A stretch of 5,536 nucleotides of DNA from Armatimonadetes bacterium UBA5829 (lineage in GTDB: Bacteria > Armatimonadota > UBA5829): positions 6,502-12,037 of the forward strand of contig DJHI01000277.1 in the NCBI GenBank assembly GCA_002431715.1, read 5' to 3'. Below the pieces are notes generated by a model. It was not told the DNA's origin, ran no database searches, and worked only from the letters and a program-made list of their open reading frames with translations. Numbering within the stretch: position 1 is the first letter of the stretch; each line of letters opens with the position of its first letter. The position numbers and the translations under genes were made by a program. This document shows, in pieces, positions 4,966 through 5,536 of the stretch.

Positions 4966-5487
4966 ATGAAATGTCAAAAATGCGGCACTGAGCTGCACGA
5001 AGACCAGAAGGTATGTATAGCCTGCGGAACACGCACCATTCGCGGCGACAATTACAGTTTCGGTGATAAGGAACCCTGGCGACCGACGAAAAATCACATT
5101 ATCGGCGCGGCATCGGTTCTAGTTTTATTGATAGTGCTTCTCATCATAAATGCCATGCGCGCTGACCCGCCGAAGGTGGTCGCCGAGGAATGGTTTAACG
5201 CCATGACTCAGCGCAAGGTCAAGGATGCGCGGAAGCTTTCGACGCCCGATCTTGAGGAAAACCTGCAATCTCACGGCATGGATCTGATGGCAATTTCCGA
5301 AGAGTATTACAGTGATATCACATCCAATGGCGGCTCTGTCAAAGTCAGCGAGCCTAAGCCTGCCGGCAGTAAAAGCACCTTGAGTGTGGATGTCTCCGTC
5401 TCCTACAATAACGGAGAACCTGCCCGGCAATATAACCTTGAAATGGTAAAGGTCGGAAAGAATTGGCGCATGAATAAGATTCTGTAG
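4966..5487 (+). CDS. Membrane-anchored zinc-ribbon protein with a small extracytoplasmic domain
   Basis: I do not recognise a named gene. The 173-residue product has three parts. A zinc ribbon opens it: CQKC (3-6) and CIAC (17-20), spaced by ten residues. A hydrophilic linker follows, then one membrane helix at about 44-64 (HIIGAASVLVLLIVLLIINA), and finally an outer domain of about 105 residues. That domain begins PPKVVAEEWFNAMTQRKVKDARKL and ends in beta-rich sequence with NYNGEP-like turns and KNWRMNKIL. This pattern resembles NTF2-like or DUF4878-type outer domains, where a helix (xxxFxxAMxxxdxxxAxxL) precedes a curved sheet. The positive-inside rule is only partly informative, but the ribbon is expected in the cytoplasm. 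There are no catalytic residues I can name. It may sense or bind something at the membrane. A link to sugar metabolism rests only on position after the kinase gene. Confidence 0.75.
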   Translation: MKCQKCGTELHEDQKVCIACGTRTIRGDNYSFGDKEPWRPTKNHIIGAASVLVLLIVLLIINAMRADPPKVVAEEWFNAMTQRKVKDARKLSTPDLEENLQSHGMDLMAISEEYYSDITSNGGSVKVSEPKPAGSKSTLSVDVSVSYNNGEPARQYNLEMVKVGKNWRMNKIL

Positions 5488-5536
5488 TGCCCAGGCGACC
5501 AAAGAGTTAATGATTATCCCTCCAGGTAAGATACCT
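5488..5536. other. Right-edge non-coding stretch
   Basis: Forty-nine bases after the last stop contain no recognisable gene start. The final 13 bases read AGGTA-AGA-TACCT, a 5-bp inverted repeat cut by the window end. It could be the start of a larger structure beyond the edge. The decamer AATGATTATC (5509-5518) repeats the left part of the Fur-like palindrome at 51-60 but lacks the second arm. Confidence 0.4.

Noticed and set aside
4492..5097. Minus-strand open frame of 201 codons
   Set aside because: It lies across the 3' end of the kinase gene and the start of the zinc-ribbon gene, has low-complexity composition, no ribosome site and no recognisable motif. It is the shadow of real genes.
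5506..5524. Second Fur box at the right edge
   Set aside because: Only the left part AATGATTATC is present. The right arm (CCTCCA) breaks the palindrome, and no gene start follows inside the window.
1..5536. CRISPR array, tRNA, rRNA, transposase or phage genes
   Set aside because: I found no regularly spaced repeats, no tRNA-like cloverleaf, no rRNA signature and no mobile-element protein motif in either strand.

Overview
The window is about half G+C and densely packed. All five convincing protein genes, plus one small ORF, lie on the + strand. It looks like a chromosomal piece of an uncultured bacterium outside the Proteobacteria. GalT resembles the actinobacterial type, with the same N-terminal extension, here as a separate ORF. 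Start signals are mixed: one probably leaderless gene, one TTG start and several TAATG overlaps. An Armatimonadota or other Terrabacteria origin would fit, but this is a weak inference.

Region 1 (1-96) is a compact control region. It holds the end of a common CCGC-TTTC-GCGG palindromic repeat, a strong match to the Fur-box palindrome (47-66), and a TTGACT/TAAACT promoter with exactly 17 bp between the hexamers. That promoter would start transcription at or next to the ATG of the first gene. Region 2 (97-2023) is a tightly coupled set: a stand-alone GlmU-type nucleotidyltransferase, a 60-codon ORF, and galT. Both junctions are TAATG overlaps. The 60-codon ORF looks like the detached N-terminal segment of GalT, ending in a Cys-Cys-Cys-Gly-Gly tail whose codons overlap the galT ribosome binding site.

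Region 3 (2024-2265) is a 242-base gap rich in inverted repeats, including a perfect 12-bp hairpin and a longer pairing that would exclude it. Region 4 (2266-5487) holds a B12-binding-type radical SAM protein, which probably starts at TTG 2266 rather than at the upstream ATG. It overlaps a galactokinase-family gene by 32 bases, and a membrane-anchored zinc-ribbon protein follows.

Together, galK-like kinase, galT and a UTP-dependent sugar-phosphate nucleotidyltransferase make most of a Leloir-type route from a galactose-like sugar to UDP-sugars. No galE is present in the window. Two points deserve attention. The kinase has Ile where galactokinases have the Glu that contacts the sugar C6 hydroxyl. 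A radical SAM gene is also translationally overlapped with that kinase. I see no complete novel defence or mobile system here; the interest lies in gene architecture and regulation.
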